Assembly (NCBI RefSeq): GCF_030730905.1 | Contig: NZ_JAVAMP010000010.1 | Location: forward strand, 62,001-126,000 | Source: Chengkuizengella axinellae | GTDB taxonomy: Bacteria; Bacillota; Bacilli; Paenibacillales; KCTC-33759 | DNA length: 64,000 nucleotides | Direction: 5' to 3' | Part shown: piece by piece, positions 35,238-44,424 of the stretch | Layout: the number at the start of each line of letters is the position of its first letter | Numbering within the stretch: the first letter of the stretch is position 1 | The notes under the pieces: model-generated | Seen by the model: only the letters and a program-made list of their open reading frames with translations | Told to the model about the DNA's origin: nothing | Database searches by the model: none | Position numbers and translations under genes: made by a program

Positions 35238-36806
35238 ATGGGATCTACATTTGGAGGAATTGAAATTGCCAAGCGTTCATTAACTGCACAGCAAATAGTA
35301 ATGAATACGATTGGACATAATATAGCAAATGCAAATACGGTTGGTTATACTAGGCAGTCTGTTAATCTTGTAGCCTCTAAACCTTTAGAAGCACCAGGAT
35401 TAATGAATAGTACAAACCCAGGTCAGATTGGACAAGGGGTAGAATATGATTCTATCAATCGAATAAGGGATAGCTTTTTAGATGACCAGTATCGAAACGA
35501 GCAAAAGTATTTTGGAGAATGGTCAATTAAAGAAGACACATTGCAAAAACTAGAAGCGATATTTAATGAACCTTCGGAAACTGGAATTACTCAAGTGATT
35601 GAGAAGTTTTGGAATGCATGGCAGGATCTTAGCGGAGACCCAGAGAATATAACTGCACGTGCAGCGTTGAAAGAAAATGCATTGGCTTTAACCGATACAT
35701 TGAACCAATTAGATAAACAATTATCTGATTTTGCAAGCGACCTAACAGAGAATATTAATGTAAAAGCCACAGAAGCAGACAATATGCTGACTCAAATTGC
35801 TAGCTTAAACAATGAGATTTTTAGAATTGAAGGATTAGGTAACAATGCGAACGATTTACGTGATCAAAGAGATGTGTTAGTTGATGAACTTTCAAAAATA
35901 GTGAATATCGATGTTGAAGAAAAAGATAGTGGTTATTCCATCACAATGGGAAGTGTCAGCCTTGTGAATGGAATTAATAAGGAATTTACATTTGACGAAT
36001 CGTCCATAGAGAGCAGTATTTCATCAGGACACCTGAACAGTGGTGAGATATATGGCATGGTGTATTCTAGAGATGAATATGTAGCGGACTATTCCTTTCA
36101 ATTAGATGCCATGGTAAAAGCTTTAGTAGAAGGGGATATACAAATTACACTTCCAGAAGGAGCTGTTATTCCAGAAGGGACTACATTAAATGGAGTGACT
36201 TATACAGGTACTGTAGAGGAAAGAACACTAGATGCAGATACTGAAGTCACAGTACAAGGATTGAATGGTTTGCACGCATTAGGTTATTCACTTGAAGACC
36301 CTACTCAATCTGGTATACCGTTTTTCACTCTAAAAGACGGAGCAACAGAATGGGATGCAAGCAGCATTACTTTAAATCCAGACATCGAAGCGAATCCATC
36401 GTTAATTGCTGCTTCTTCAAGAGTGGACGAAAATGGGGATGTCGTTTTCGGAAATAATGATATCTCACTATTGATTGCAGGAATAAGAAATGAAGATCTA
36501 AGCTACGACTCTGGTGCAGCAGGAGATCCTGTTTTATCCAATGGTACCTTTGATGAATTTTTCCGTTCCATGATCGGACAGCTTGGTGTTCAATCCCAAG
36601 AAGCAAGTCGACAAGTAGACAATCAGGAAGTGCTTGTACAACAAGTTGAAATAAATCGCTTATCTGTCAGCGGAGTATCGTTAGATGAAGAATTAGCGGA
36701 TATGCTCAAATTTGAGCAAGCTTATAACGCCTCTGCACGGATGTTAACAACCATTGATGAATTGTTAAATAAATTAATTAACGGAACTGGACGAGTAGGA
36801 CTATAA
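35238..36806 (+). CDS. flgK: Flagellar hook-associated protein 1 (HAP1)
   Basis: The 522-aa protein forms the junction between hook and filament. The N-terminus (TFGGIEIAKRSLTAQQIVMNTIGHNIANANTVGYTRQ) and C-terminus (LDEELADMLKFEQAYNASARMLTTIDELL) are the conserved rod/hook-type helices; the middle is the variable surface domain. ATG 35238 is eight bases after AAGGAG, so the upstream TTG 35232 is unlikely. Confidence 0.96.
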   Translation: MGSTFGGIEIAKRSLTAQQIVMNTIGHNIANANTVGYTRQSVNLVASKPLEAPGLMNSTNPGQIGQGVEYDSINRIRDSFLDDQYRNEQKYFGEWSIKEDTLQKLEAIFNEPSETGITQVIEKFWNAWQDLSGDPENITARAALKENALALTDTLNQLDKQLSDFASDLTENINVKATEADNMLTQIASLNNEIFRIEGLGNNANDLRDQRDVLVDELSKIVNIDVEEKDSGYSITMGSVSLVNGINKEFTFDESSIESSISSGHLNSGEIYGMVYSRDEYVADYSFQLDAMVKALVEGDIQITLPEGAVIPEGTTLNGVTYTGTVEERTLDADTEVTVQGLNGLHALGYSLEDPTQSGIPFFTLKDGATEWDASSITLNPDIEANPSLIAASSRVDENGDVVFGNNDISLLIAGIRNEDLSYDSGAAGDPVLSNGTFDEFFRSMIGQLGVQSQEASRQVDNQEVLVQQVEINRLSVSGVSLDEELADMLKFEQAYNASARMLTTIDELLNKLINGTGRVGL

Positions 36807-36830
36807 CGGATTAAAGGAGACTAACTAAAT

Positions 36831-37736
36831 ATGAGAGTCACCTCTGGAATGATGAATACACAATTACTTAGTAATTTAAATAAAAACTTAGAGAGAATGA
36901 CGAATTACCAAGAGCAGTTATCTTCTACGAAAAAAATAAATAAACCTTCAGATGATCCAGTTGGTGTAACCTATGCTTTACGTTATCGTGCGGATTTATC
37001 TGCAAATGAGCAGTACACAGATAATGTAAACTCTGCGCTTTCTTGGTTGGATTATTCTGACTCTATATTAGATCAAGCAAATGAAGTTATGGATCGTGTA
37101 CGTGAACTTACGGTACAAGCATCAAATGGAACAAATGATGATTCAGCACTTGATTCCATTAAAGAAGAAATGGAAGAACTTTATGGTCAATTAGTCACAA
37201 TCGGGAACAGTGAATTTAACGGAAAGTATGTCTTTAATGGTCAACAAACAAATATGAAACCTTATACTGAAGACAATGCAAAGATGGAAACAACAGATTC
37301 AGGTCAGATTTTGTTTGAAATAGGGGAAGGATCAACGATTGCTGTAAACGTCACAGGTGAAGAAGTATTTGGAGGATTAAATCCGGACGGAACAACAGAA
37401 GAGGATAATGCTTTTAAAGTGATCCAAGACATCATTACACAGCTTGAAAATGAAGATTTTGAAGGACTTACTAATAGTTTAGGAACACTTGACTCCAGAA
37501 TAGATAAATTATTAGTGCTTCGTGCAGAAGTAGGTGCTAGAACCAATAGAGTTGAACTAACCAAATCAAGACTAGAAGACAATGATATCAATTTACAGAC
37601 GTTGCTTTCCAAAACAGAGGATGCGGATTTAGCACAGGTCGTGACAAAAATGACAGAGAGTGAATATGTATATCAAGCGGCGCTTTCTGTAGGAGCAAAT
37701 ATGATTTCTGTTAGTTTGGTAGATTTTCTAAGATAA
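36831..37736 (+). CDS. flgL: Flagellar hook-associated protein 3 (HAP3)
   Basis: The 301-aa protein is the second junction protein between hook and filament. It has flagellin-like ends: MRVTSGMMNTQLLSNLNKNLERM with INKPSDDPVG at the N-terminus and a C-terminal helix ending in VVTKMTESEYVYQAALSVG. It starts 24 bases after flgK behind AAAGGAG, within the same operon. Confidence 0.95.
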   Translation: MRVTSGMMNTQLLSNLNKNLERMTNYQEQLSSTKKINKPSDDPVGVTYALRYRADLSANEQYTDNVNSALSWLDYSDSILDQANEVMDRVRELTVQASNGTNDDSALDSIKEEMEELYGQLVTIGNSEFNGKYVFNGQQTNMKPYTEDNAKMETTDSGQILFEIGEGSTIAVNVTGEEVFGGLNPDGTTEEDNAFKVIQDIITQLENEDFEGLTNSLGTLDSRIDKLLVLRAEVGARTNRVELTKSRLEDNDINLQTLLSKTEDADLAQVVTKMTESEYVYQAALSVGANMISVSLVDFLR

Positions 37737-37753
37737 AAAGGTGGTAGGTTCAC

Positions 37754-38326
37754 ATGGTCTCCATTCCACGAATTCAAATTTTTCAGCAATATGCTCAAAT
37801 TGGCTTGGACATTACGCAAGGTAAAGCAGAGATGAAAATGCCTAAAGCTACATTTGAAATGGATGCAAAAAATCCAAAAGTACTTGTTACTTCAAGTGGT
37901 AAAGCAGAAATGAGAATAAATCAAGATAGAGCATGGGATGCGTTAGCGATAGGTGATCATTTGCCATACATGCAAAACATTTATCAACAAGGGAAGCAGA
38001 TTTCACTTGAAGGGATAAAAAGAAGAGTGCAGGATGGGGACAGACTTGCAGCCATTCATCTTGGAGGAAATCCAATCGCTGAAAATGCAAAACAGCACGC
38101 ATTTGCTGAAGTTCCTATTTATAAAACAGGGCCTGCATCTACGTTAAATGTAGATGTAAAGGTGACACCTAATACACCAAAAATAGATTCACAACAAGGA
38201 ACTGTGGATGTACAATCTCAACAGATTCCATTTGAAATCAATTTTACGTTTGGTAAAACGGATGTATATCTATTGCAGAAAAACGCTCTTGATGTGCAGT
38301 CTCCACAAATAGATATGCAAATTTAA
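37754..38326 (+). CDS. DUF6470 family protein (YviE-like)
   Basis: The 190-aa protein begins VSIPRIQIFQQYAQIGLDITQGKAEM and has beta-rich repeats with internal alternation (INQDRAWDALAIGD; GDRLAAIHLGGNPI). It matches YviE/DUF6470, always found between flgL and fliW in Bacillales flagellar operons; its function is unknown. It is followed by a terminator, so fliW-csrA is a separate transcript. Confidence 0.85.
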   Translation: MVSIPRIQIFQQYAQIGLDITQGKAEMKMPKATFEMDAKNPKVLVTSSGKAEMRINQDRAWDALAIGDHLPYMQNIYQQGKQISLEGIKRRVQDGDRLAAIHLGGNPIAENAKQHAFAEVPIYKTGPASTLNVDVKVTPNTPKIDSQQGTVDVQSQQIPFEINFTFGKTDVYLLQKNALDVQSPQIDMQI

Positions 38327-38338
38327 TGATTTTATTAG

Positions 38339-38372
38339 ACTGTAGGATTAAGATATTTCCTATAGTTTTTTT
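38339..38372 (+). terminator. Terminator of the flgM-DUF6470 operon
   Basis: ACTGTAGGA pairs with TCCTATAGT (one G-U) around a 10-nt loop, followed by seven T residues. Confidence 0.85.
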
Positions 38373-38412
38373 ATTTTATAATCAGTATTTCAGTCTCTAA
38401 TGATATAGGTTT

Positions 38413-38421
38413 TGATATAAT
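38413..38421 (+). promoter_or_regulatory. Extended -10 promoter of fliW-csrA
   Basis: TGATATAAT is a TGnTATAAT extended -10 box, 39 bases before the fliW ATG. No good -35 box is visible, which is usual for extended -10 promoters. Confidence 0.5.
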
Positions 38422-38459
38422 GAGGGTAAGATGAGGATAATATAGGAGTGAGTTTTTTA

Positions 38460-38906
38460 ATGAAAATAAAGACAAAACATTTCGGAGAGATCGATATAGA
38501 TGAAAGTAAAATCATAAAACTTACACAAGGGTTATTGGGATTTGATGATGTAAAGGAATATGCACTGATTCAATTAGATCAAGAGATTCCTTTAACTTAT
38601 ATGCAGTCTATAGAGGATCAAAACATTAACTTTATTATTTTAAATCCATTTCAGTTTTTTAAAGATTACAATGTAGAGCTTTCTCAAGATGTTCAAGATG
38701 AACTGGAGATTAAAGAACCTTCTGAAGTAGCCATCTGGTCATTAGCTACGATTCAAGAAAATTTAGAAGATGCCACTTGTAATTTAATTGCCCCTCTTGT
38801 GTTTAATATAAGAACAAAACTAGGGAAGCAAATCGTGCTTCATAATACGGATTACACAACAAAACATAAATTTGTTCCTCAGACTGAAGAAGTGGAGGGT
38901 GGATAA
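38460..38906 (+). CDS. fliW: Flagellar assembly factor FliW
   Basis: The 148-aa protein begins KIKTKHFGEIDIDESKIIKLTQGLLGFDD, the FliW signature. It binds either flagellin or, when flagellin has been exported, the CsrA protein, blocking CsrA allosterically and so allowing more flagellin translation. Its start is ATG 38460 behind TAGGAGTG; an in-frame GTG is part of that site. csrA begins two bases after its stop. Confidence 0.95.
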   Translation: MKIKTKHFGEIDIDESKIIKLTQGLLGFDDVKEYALIQLDQEIPLTYMQSIEDQNINFIILNPFQFFKDYNVELSQDVQDELEIKEPSEVAIWSLATIQENLEDATCNLIAPLVFNIRTKLGKQIVLHNTDYTTKHKFVPQTEEVEGG

Positions 38907-38907
38907 T

Positions 38908-39138
38908 ATGTTAGTACTGACAAGGAAAACAGGGCAATCCATAATGATCGGTGATGAAATTGAATTAACGATTATCGAAGCTGAAGGAGAAACAGTGAAG
39001 GTTGGAATTTCAGCCCCTAAAGAAATACAGGTATATAGAATGGAATTGTATGAGTCTATTAAACAATCTAATCAAGAAGCGGCAAGTATAACAATAGATC
39101 CAACAATATTAAAGAATTTATTTCAGAAAAAACAATAA
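38908..39138 (+). CDS. csrA: Carbon storage regulator CsrA
   Basis: The 76-aa RNA-binding protein begins MLVLTRKTGQSIMIGDEIELTI and keeps the RNA-contacting residues of the first strand and the VGISAPKEIQVYRMELYE segment. As in Bacillus subtilis, it should repress flagellin translation by covering the hag ribosome binding site; the matching hairpin is visible at 39290-39303. The same ACATGGA box occurs before comFA and inside the arg operon, so its target set may be wider. Coupled to fliW. Confidence 0.96.
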   Translation: MLVLTRKTGQSIMIGDEIELTIIEAEGETVKVGISAPKEIQVYRMELYESIKQSNQEAASITIDPTILKNLFQKKQ

Positions 39139-39216
39139 TTTGAATGATTTAAGTACATAAATCGACACCATTTACAAAAATATTTAAATTTCCTCCAAAA
39201 AAATTGAAAATAGGAC

Positions 39217-39244
39217 TAAAGTTTTTAGGTCTACTGTTCGATAT
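39217..39244 (+). promoter_or_regulatory. Sigma-D promoter of hag
   Basis: TAAA (39217-39220), 16 bases, then TTCGATAT (39237-39244), close to the sigma-D consensus. It leaves a leader of about 90 nt before the flagellin start, containing the CsrA sites. Confidence 0.75.
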
Positions 39245-39252
39245 ATATTATA

Positions 39253-39330
39253 AGCTGTTTTTTTGGGCGGCCGACCTGTAAAACAGCCACCACATGGATG
39301 TGGGAAAAATATTACATATTTCAAGGAGGA
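39253..39330 (+). promoter_or_regulatory. CsrA-binding region in the hag leader
   Basis: A stem GCTGTTTT / AAAACAGC (39254-39261 and 39280-39287) is followed by the hairpin CCACATGGATGTGG (39290-39303), whose loop carries GGA and fits the CsrA consensus RUACARGGAUGU. The second site is the ribosome binding site AAGGAGG (39323-39329). Two sites, with one on the ribosome binding site, is the arrangement used by Bacillus subtilis CsrA. Confidence 0.8.
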
Positions 39331-39338
39331 AATTACTT

Positions 39339-40715
39339 ATGATTATTAATCATAATATTACAGCTTTAAACACTTACAACCAATTAAGTAATGCAAATTC
39401 AAGCGCTTCAAAATCTATGGAGAAATTATCTTCTGGTCTTCGTATTAACAGTGCTTCTGACGATGCAGCAGGTCTTGCGATTTCAGAGAAAATGCGTGGA
39501 CAAATTAGAGGTTTGGAACAAGCTTCTCGTAATGCTCAAGATGGAATTTCTTTAATTCAAACTGCTGAAGGTGCATTGGAAGAAACTCAATCTATTTTAC
39601 AACGTATGCGTGAACTAGCAGTACAATCTGCTAATGATACAAATACGGATGATGATAGAGCAGAGATTCAAAAAGAAATTGACCAATTGACAGAAGAAAT
39701 TGATAGAATTTCAGAATCAACTCAATTTAATACTAAGGGTTTGTTAAATGGGGATTCAGGTACTAAAGTAACTGAAAATATTGGTGATGTATCTGGCGCG
39801 GTCTCAACAAATGATAATATTCAGGAAGGCATGTACAGTGTATCAGTTACGCAAATGGCTACACAAGCATCCTTAGGTGATGAAGGTGCTCTTGGTAGTA
39901 TAGGAAATACTGGTGCACTTGCTGTAGAAATTAATGGAGAAATAATCTCTTTTGATAGTGGAACAACAGATGCTGAAGCTCAAGCCAACTTTATCGCAGC
40001 AGTTAACGAATCAGATTTAGGAATAACCGCATCTGTTGGTGTAACTAATGGAGGAACGGTTTTAACAGCTGATGAATATGGATCAGAAACAATTACTGTA
40101 ACAGGAAATGCTACAGCTTTGGGATTAGGACTAACAACCGGTGCTGGTGCTAATAATACTGATACAGGTCTAGATATAGCAGGTTCAATTGGTGGCGACA
40201 CAACAACAGGTACTGGGCTAACTCTTACAAGTACTGATGGAGACTCTATAGGTTTACAAGTTGACATATCAGAAAATAACACAAATACAAGTACTAGTTT
40301 GGGTGATATTATTGTTGATAAAAATGATATTAAAACTCAAATTGGTGCGAATAAAGACCAAACAATGACGATTACAATTAATAGTATGTCATCAGCAGAT
40401 TTAGGCGTCAATTCTCTTGACTTAAATAGTCAATCTGGGGCAAACTCAGCAATCGAGTCTATTGATAATGCTATAAAGTCTGTTTCTGGAGAAAGATCTA
40501 AATTAGGTTCATATCAAAACCGTTTAGACCATACTATTAATAACTTGGGCGCTGCATCTGAAAACTTAACAGCTGCAGAATCTCGTATTCGAGACGTAGA
40601 TATGGCAAAAGAAATGATGTCTTATACAAAAGACAACATTTTAGGACAGGCAGCAACAGCGATGTTGGCACAAGCGAACCAATTACCTCAAGGTGTACTT
40701 CAACTTTTAGGTTAA
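39339..40715 (+). CDS. hag: Flagellin
   Basis: The 458-aa filament protein has conserved D0/D1 ends: INHNITALNTYNQL and EKLSSGLRINSASDDAAGLAISEKMRGQIRG at the N-terminus, and QNRLDHTINNLGAASENLTAAESRIRDVDMA ... MLAQANQLPQGVLQLLG at the C-terminus. The middle (residues ~150-370) is a Thr/Gly/Asn-rich variable domain, longer than the ~275-aa Bacillus subtilis flagellin. ATG 39339 follows AAGGAGG. It is transcribed alone from a sigma-D promoter and ended by a strong terminator. Confidence 0.97.
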   Translation: MIINHNITALNTYNQLSNANSSASKSMEKLSSGLRINSASDDAAGLAISEKMRGQIRGLEQASRNAQDGISLIQTAEGALEETQSILQRMRELAVQSANDTNTDDDRAEIQKEIDQLTEEIDRISESTQFNTKGLLNGDSGTKVTENIGDVSGAVSTNDNIQEGMYSVSVTQMATQASLGDEGALGSIGNTGALAVEINGEIISFDSGTTDAEAQANFIAAVNESDLGITASVGVTNGGTVLTADEYGSETITVTGNATALGLGLTTGAGANNTDTGLDIAGSIGGDTTTGTGLTLTSTDGDSIGLQVDISENNTNTSTSLGDIIVDKNDIKTQIGANKDQTMTITINSMSSADLGVNSLDLNSQSGANSAIESIDNAIKSVSGERSKLGSYQNRLDHTINNLGAASENLTAAESRIRDVDMAKEMMSYTKDNILGQAATAMLAQANQLPQGVLQLLG

Positions 40716-40737
40716 TTATAAATAATTTTAACAATGT

Positions 40738-40776
40738 AGAAGACCTTAGATTAAATTCAAGGGTCTTCTTTTTTTA
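40738..40776 (+). terminator. hag terminator
   Basis: AGAAGACC pairs with GGTCTTCT around a 16-nt AT-rich loop, followed by seven T residues. Confidence 0.9.
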
Positions 40777-40864
40777 TGGTTAAAATTGTAATGTGCGACT
40801 CTGACTTAAGCAGTACCATTAAGTAAAAATAGTACAGAATTTTAATATATATTTAAATTAACAT

Positions 40865-40891
40865 TAAAAAATGAGATTTATTTACCGATAT
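40865..40891 (+). promoter_or_regulatory. Sigma-D promoter of flaG-fliD-fliS
   Basis: TAAA (40865-40868), exactly 15 bases, then ACCGATAT (40884-40891): one mismatch from the sigma-D consensus. It lies 37 bases before the flaG ATG. Confidence 0.85.
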
Positions 40892-40927
40892 AAACTATAT
40901 AGAAGAATTGATCTAGGAGGTTTACAT

Positions 40928-41329
40928 ATGAGTATGAATATTTCATTTGATGCAAACTCCTCTCAAGTTACTCCATTAGCAAAGATAGAACAAAGAGCGG
41001 TACAATCACAAACGAATGTAAGTCCTTCATTAGAAACCGACAGATTAGTTCAGACTGTACAGGAATTAAAAAGAAAAGAAGATAAAGGAGAGTTGTTTTC
41101 ACCAAGTGAAAAACAATTAGTGAAAATGGTAGAGCAAGCGAATAATGCTTTAGCCTTGTCATCCACATCATTTGAATATATTATGCATGAGAAAATGAAT
41201 GAGATGATGGTGAAAGTGATAAATAAAGAGACGGGAGAATTGATTAGAGAAGTTCCTCCTGAAAAAATGTTGGATTTAGTAGCTAGAAGTTTAGAAATGG
41301 CAGGAATCATCATAGATGAACGCCGCTAA
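40928..41329 (+). CDS. flaG: Flagellar protein FlaG
   Basis: The 133-aa protein has a disordered N-terminal half and the FlaG domain at the C-terminus (FEYIMHEKMNEMMVKVINKETGELIREVPPEKMLDLVARSLEMAGIIID). It influences filament length in several bacteria. ATG 40928 is preceded by AGGAGG; the frame upstream to 40871 covers the sigma-D promoter. First gene of the flaG-fliD-fliS-fliT operon. Confidence 0.92.
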   Translation: MSMNISFDANSSQVTPLAKIEQRAVQSQTNVSPSLETDRLVQTVQELKRKEDKGELFSPSEKQLVKMVEQANNALALSSTSFEYIMHEKMNEMMVKVINKETGELIREVPPEKMLDLVARSLEMAGIIIDERR

Positions 41330-41344
41330 GAAAGGGGTAGTTGT

Positions 41345-42913
41345 ATGTCAACAATAAGATTCAGTGGTTTGGCTTCGGGGCTTGATACCGAATCAATTGT
41401 TAAAGAACTAATGAATGTAGAGCGTTTATCAGTAACTCAAAAGGAACAAGATTATCAAAAGGTAGATTGGAAAAGACAAGAATACTTAGATTTAAACTCT
41501 AAAATATTAGAATATAGAAATAATAAACTATATTCATTTACTTTAGAAGGTCCCTTATCATTTAAATCGATACAATTAAAAGGTGACACAAATGGGGTTA
41601 GTGCCACAGCAAATAGTAGTGCGGTTAGTGGTTCATCCTTGCAAATTGGAGTATTATCTTTAGCAACTCCAGCAAGTAACTATAGTAATGGTAAGATTGG
41701 TTCTGAGAACTTTGATTCAAGTGCTTCTTTACTAAATCAACAATTGTTAGGGAATTTAGATTCGGAGTCTGATTCACTAGAGCCTGAAACCTATAAATTC
41801 AGGATTAACGATTCGGAAGTAATTGAAGTTAATACAGATGTGGATTCATTAGATGATGTTATTAATGAAATTAATGAAAATACAGATGTTACTGCATTTT
41901 ATGATGAAAATACTGGTCAAGTTTCTTTTATATCTAAACAAACGGGATTGACGAATGGTGATGGTAAATCAGCAAATATCCAATTTGAAGATGTTGACTC
42001 AGAAGAAAATTTAAAGTTTTTAGAGGATATATTAAATGTAACAACAGATGGTCCAAACAAGGAAGATGCTCAAAATGCACAGGTAACAATAAATGGTATG
42101 ACTACGGAAAGAGAAAGTAATAACTTTGAAGTGAACGGAATTAATATTACTCTACAAGAAACTGGGACTACGACTACGATTGAAGTCAAAACGGATACGG
42201 ATCAGATGGTGGAAAAGATTCAACAGTTTGTAGATGATTATAATGAAATATTAAATTTACTTCAAGAAAAAGTAGGTGAAGATAAATATAGAGATTATGA
42301 TCCACTTACAGATGAAGAAAAGGAATCATTAACGGATGACGAAATTGAACTATGGGAAGAAAAAGCAAAAAGCGGCTTACTGAAAAATGATGATTACCTT
42401 TCTCAAGCTATTAGTGAAATGAGAACAGCTATTAGTTCGGTTGTAGATACTGGAAATTCTACTTTTTCTACTCTAAGTTCGATTGGAATTACAACAGGTT
42501 CTTATGAAGAGTTAGGGAAATTGTATTTAGATGAAGATAAGCTTAGAGAAGCAATTGAAGGAAATGAAAGTTTAGGAATAGAAGGGGATCCAGATGCAGT
42601 GATTAGTTTATTCGCTTTAAATGGATCAGAAGATAATTTAGAAGGTGCAGGTATTGCTGAACAGATTTACAATACAATAGGTAATACTTTAAATCAAATT
42701 ACGGAAGTCGCAGGAAGTGGAACTAGTACAACCTTTGATGAAAGTATTTTAGGCAAAGAACTAAAAAGAATAGATGATGATATTTTAGACTGGGAAGATA
42801 GACTTATAGATATTGAAGATCGTTATTATTCTCAATTTACAGCAATGGAACAAGCGATTGAAATGTATAATAGTCAACTTGAATACATATTAAGCGCTTT
42901 TGGTGGACAATAA
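41345..42913 (+). CDS. fliD: Flagellar filament cap protein FliD (HAP2)
   Basis: The 522-aa protein forms the cap that guides flagellin folding at the filament tip. The N-terminus (IRFSGLASGLDTESIVKELMNVERLS) and the C-terminal coiled-coil (DWEDRLIDIEDRYYSQFTAMEQAIEMYNSQLEYI) are typical. It begins 15 bases after flaG behind AAAGGGG. Confidence 0.95.
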   Translation: MSTIRFSGLASGLDTESIVKELMNVERLSVTQKEQDYQKVDWKRQEYLDLNSKILEYRNNKLYSFTLEGPLSFKSIQLKGDTNGVSATANSSAVSGSSLQIGVLSLATPASNYSNGKIGSENFDSSASLLNQQLLGNLDSESDSLEPETYKFRINDSEVIEVNTDVDSLDDVINEINENTDVTAFYDENTGQVSFISKQTGLTNGDGKSANIQFEDVDSEENLKFLEDILNVTTDGPNKEDAQNAQVTINGMTTERESNNFEVNGINITLQETGTTTTIEVKTDTDQMVEKIQQFVDDYNEILNLLQEKVGEDKYRDYDPLTDEEKESLTDDEIELWEEKAKSGLLKNDDYLSQAISEMRTAISSVVDTGNSTFSTLSSIGITTGSYEELGKLYLDEDKLREAIEGNESLGIEGDPDAVISLFALNGSEDNLEGAGIAEQIYNTIGNTLNQITEVAGSGTSTTFDESILGKELKRIDDDILDWEDRLIDIEDRYYSQFTAMEQAIEMYNSQLEYILSAFGGQ

Positions 42914-42938
42914 GCATAATAAGTTAGGAGGAGTATAT

Positions 42939-43334
42939 ATGTATCGAAACCAACAAAACAAATACCTACAAACATCCATACAAACGGCATCACCAGCAAA
43001 ACTACTAATCATGTTATATGATGGGGCAATCAAATTCAGCAAATTGGCAATCGTAGCAATTGAAGATAAAAACGTTGAAGCTGCCAATACAAATATCGTG
43101 AAAGTACAAAACATCATTAACGAATTCATGGTTACATTAGATCAAAAAGCAGATATCGCAGAAGATTTAATGAAATTATATGAGTACATGATGCACCGTA
43201 CAACAGAAGCGAATGTAAAAAAAGATGTACAAGCAATGGAGGAAGTTATAGGATTTCTTCAAGAATTAAAAGAAACATGGGTAGAAGCAAGTAAGTCACT
43301 GAACACGAATTCAACAGAGGTTCAATATGGATAG
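42939..43334 (+). CDS. fliS: Flagellin export chaperone FliS
   Basis: The 131-aa four-helix protein begins YRNQQNKYLQTSIQTASPAKLLIMLYDGAIKF, the FliS signature. It keeps flagellin unfolded and escorts it to the export gate. AGGAGG precedes ATG 42939. Its end overlaps the next gene by eight bases. Confidence 0.95.
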   Translation: MYRNQQNKYLQTSIQTASPAKLLIMLYDGAIKFSKLAIVAIEDKNVEAANTNIVKVQNIINEFMVTLDQKADIAEDLMKLYEYMMHRTTEANVKKDVQAMEEVIGFLQELKETWVEASKSLNTNSTEVQYG

Positions 43335-43662
43335 TTTGATTCCGCAGCTAGAGAGTCTAACAAAACAAACTTATGATCAACTTAAATCAATTACATATAA
43401 AGAGCTAGAACAGTTTGTAAACAAACGTGAATCAATAATCAATCAAATGAAAAATTCTGGCATTACTGATGAACAGAAACAATTATTTCAACAAACAATA
43501 GTTAACATTACGCGATATGATAAAGAAATCCTAATGAAAATGAAACAACTAAAAGATGAAGCTTCACAAGAATTGAACAAAATACAATCTGGGCGAAAAC
43601 AAAAGTCAGCATACCAAAATGCATATACTGCGGATAGTGTATTTTTTGATAAGAAAAAATAA
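43327..43662 (+). CDS. fliT: FliT-like flagellar protein
   Basis: The 111-aa helical protein, with N-terminal segment IPQLESLTKQTYDQLKSITYKELEQFVNKRESII and long amphipathic helices, occupies the position of fliT, the chaperone for FliD. Similarity to FliT is by position and fold pattern only. The gene overlaps fliS by eight bases, so translation is coupled. Confidence 0.7.
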   Translation: MDSLIPQLESLTKQTYDQLKSITYKELEQFVNKRESIINQMKNSGITDEQKQLFQQTIVNITRYDKEILMKMKQLKDEASQELNKIQSGRKQKSAYQNAYTADSVFFDKKK

Positions 43663-43727
43663 TGACTTTCGTTTATTTGAATTTTGTAATAGAATAATAA
43701 AATAGATTGAAAATAGGGAGCTCTAAT

Positions 43728-43958
43728 ATGGATGAAGAAAGCAAGCAGTTAATAAAAGCACTGGTTGAAGGCCACAGGGAAATAAAGGCTCAATTGGACA
43801 GTATAGAGTTAAAACTTGCTCATGAATCAGGTTCAATTCGACAAGAGATGAGAGAAGGGTTTGAACGTCTCGAAAGAAGTGTTGATTATCTGGCAGGAAG
43901 ATCTGGGAAACATGAAATGGAAATAGAACTATTAAAAGCTCGCCAGTTTCAAGATTAA
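43728..43958 (+). CDS. Small coiled-coil protein of unknown function
   Basis: The 76-aa protein is highly charged and forms a continuous heptad pattern (residues ~5-70; LIKALVEGHREIKAQLDSIELKL ... REMEIELLKA-like end). It resembles the small coiled-coil proteins often left unnamed after fliS/fliT. No family can be named. GGGAG precedes ATG 43728, which starts after an unlikely ATG at 43707. A terminator follows. Confidence 0.7.
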   Translation: MDEESKQLIKALVEGHREIKAQLDSIELKLAHESGSIRQEMREGFERLERSVDYLAGRSGKHEMEIELLKARQFQD

Positions 43959-43981
43959 CAATATATACGACTATATTAGCA

Positions 43982-44004
43982 AAAGCTCTTAAAGGGCTTT
44001 TTTG
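43982..44004 (+). terminator. Terminator ending the flagellar block
   Basis: AAAGCTC pairs with GGGCTTT (one G-U) around TTAAA, followed by T residues. It is a short stem. Confidence 0.7.
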
Positions 44005-44233
44005 TTTACGATACTTTAACAAATACCCTATTGTTTAATAAATGAATATTATTATTTCCGAGTTATTTATTCATATCAATTTCCTTCAAAATCTGCCTCT
44101 CTCCACTTGTTTTAACCTTCTAATAGACTCTCTTGTATATACCCGCTAAATTTATAAATTTAAATACCCAATACCCTAGTTCTTAACTCATGTTTGTTAT
44201 CTTTTTCGCATAAAGGAATATTTTTATCTTAAT

Positions 44234-44339
44234 TGTGAATAAATTAGCCCTTTTAACATTAAATTTCAATAAATTAATCCACATTATCCACAAAATATAT
44301 ATAAAACCCTGTGGATAATGTGGATAACATTGTGAATAA
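44234..44339. promoter_or_regulatory. Cluster of DnaA-box-like sites upstream of hpf
   Basis: TTATCCACA (44284-44292), TGTGGATAA (44310-44318) and TGTGGATAA (44319-44327) are perfect 9-mer DnaA boxes; TGTGAATAA at 44234-44242 and 44331-44339 differ by one base. The last three lie head-to-tail within 30 bp. The surroundings (44020-44280) are extremely AT-rich. The 520-base gap 43959-44478 contains this cluster and the hpf promoter; no gene was seen in it. Confidence 0.75.
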
Positions 44340-44424
44340 CCAATGAAAATAAGCTTTCATTGGAATGTTAGATTGTTTATATTGAAATTTTCTAAAAACT
44401 TTAACATTTTGAGCTCTAGGGATT

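Noticed and set aside
37304..37612. 102-codon minus-strand frame inside flgL
   Set aside because: Antisense shadow with no ribosome binding site.
39980..40282. 100-codon minus-strand frame inside flagellin
   Set aside because: A shadow of the Thr/Gly-rich repeat region; no start signal.
40871..40927. N-terminal extension of FlaG
   Set aside because: This stretch is the sigma-D promoter and leader; AGGAGG and ATG 40928 define the start.
44234..44339. Chromosomal origin oriC
   Set aside because: DnaA boxes are present, but dnaA, dnaN and the usual oriC neighbours are not; the genes around are flagellar and hpf/secA.
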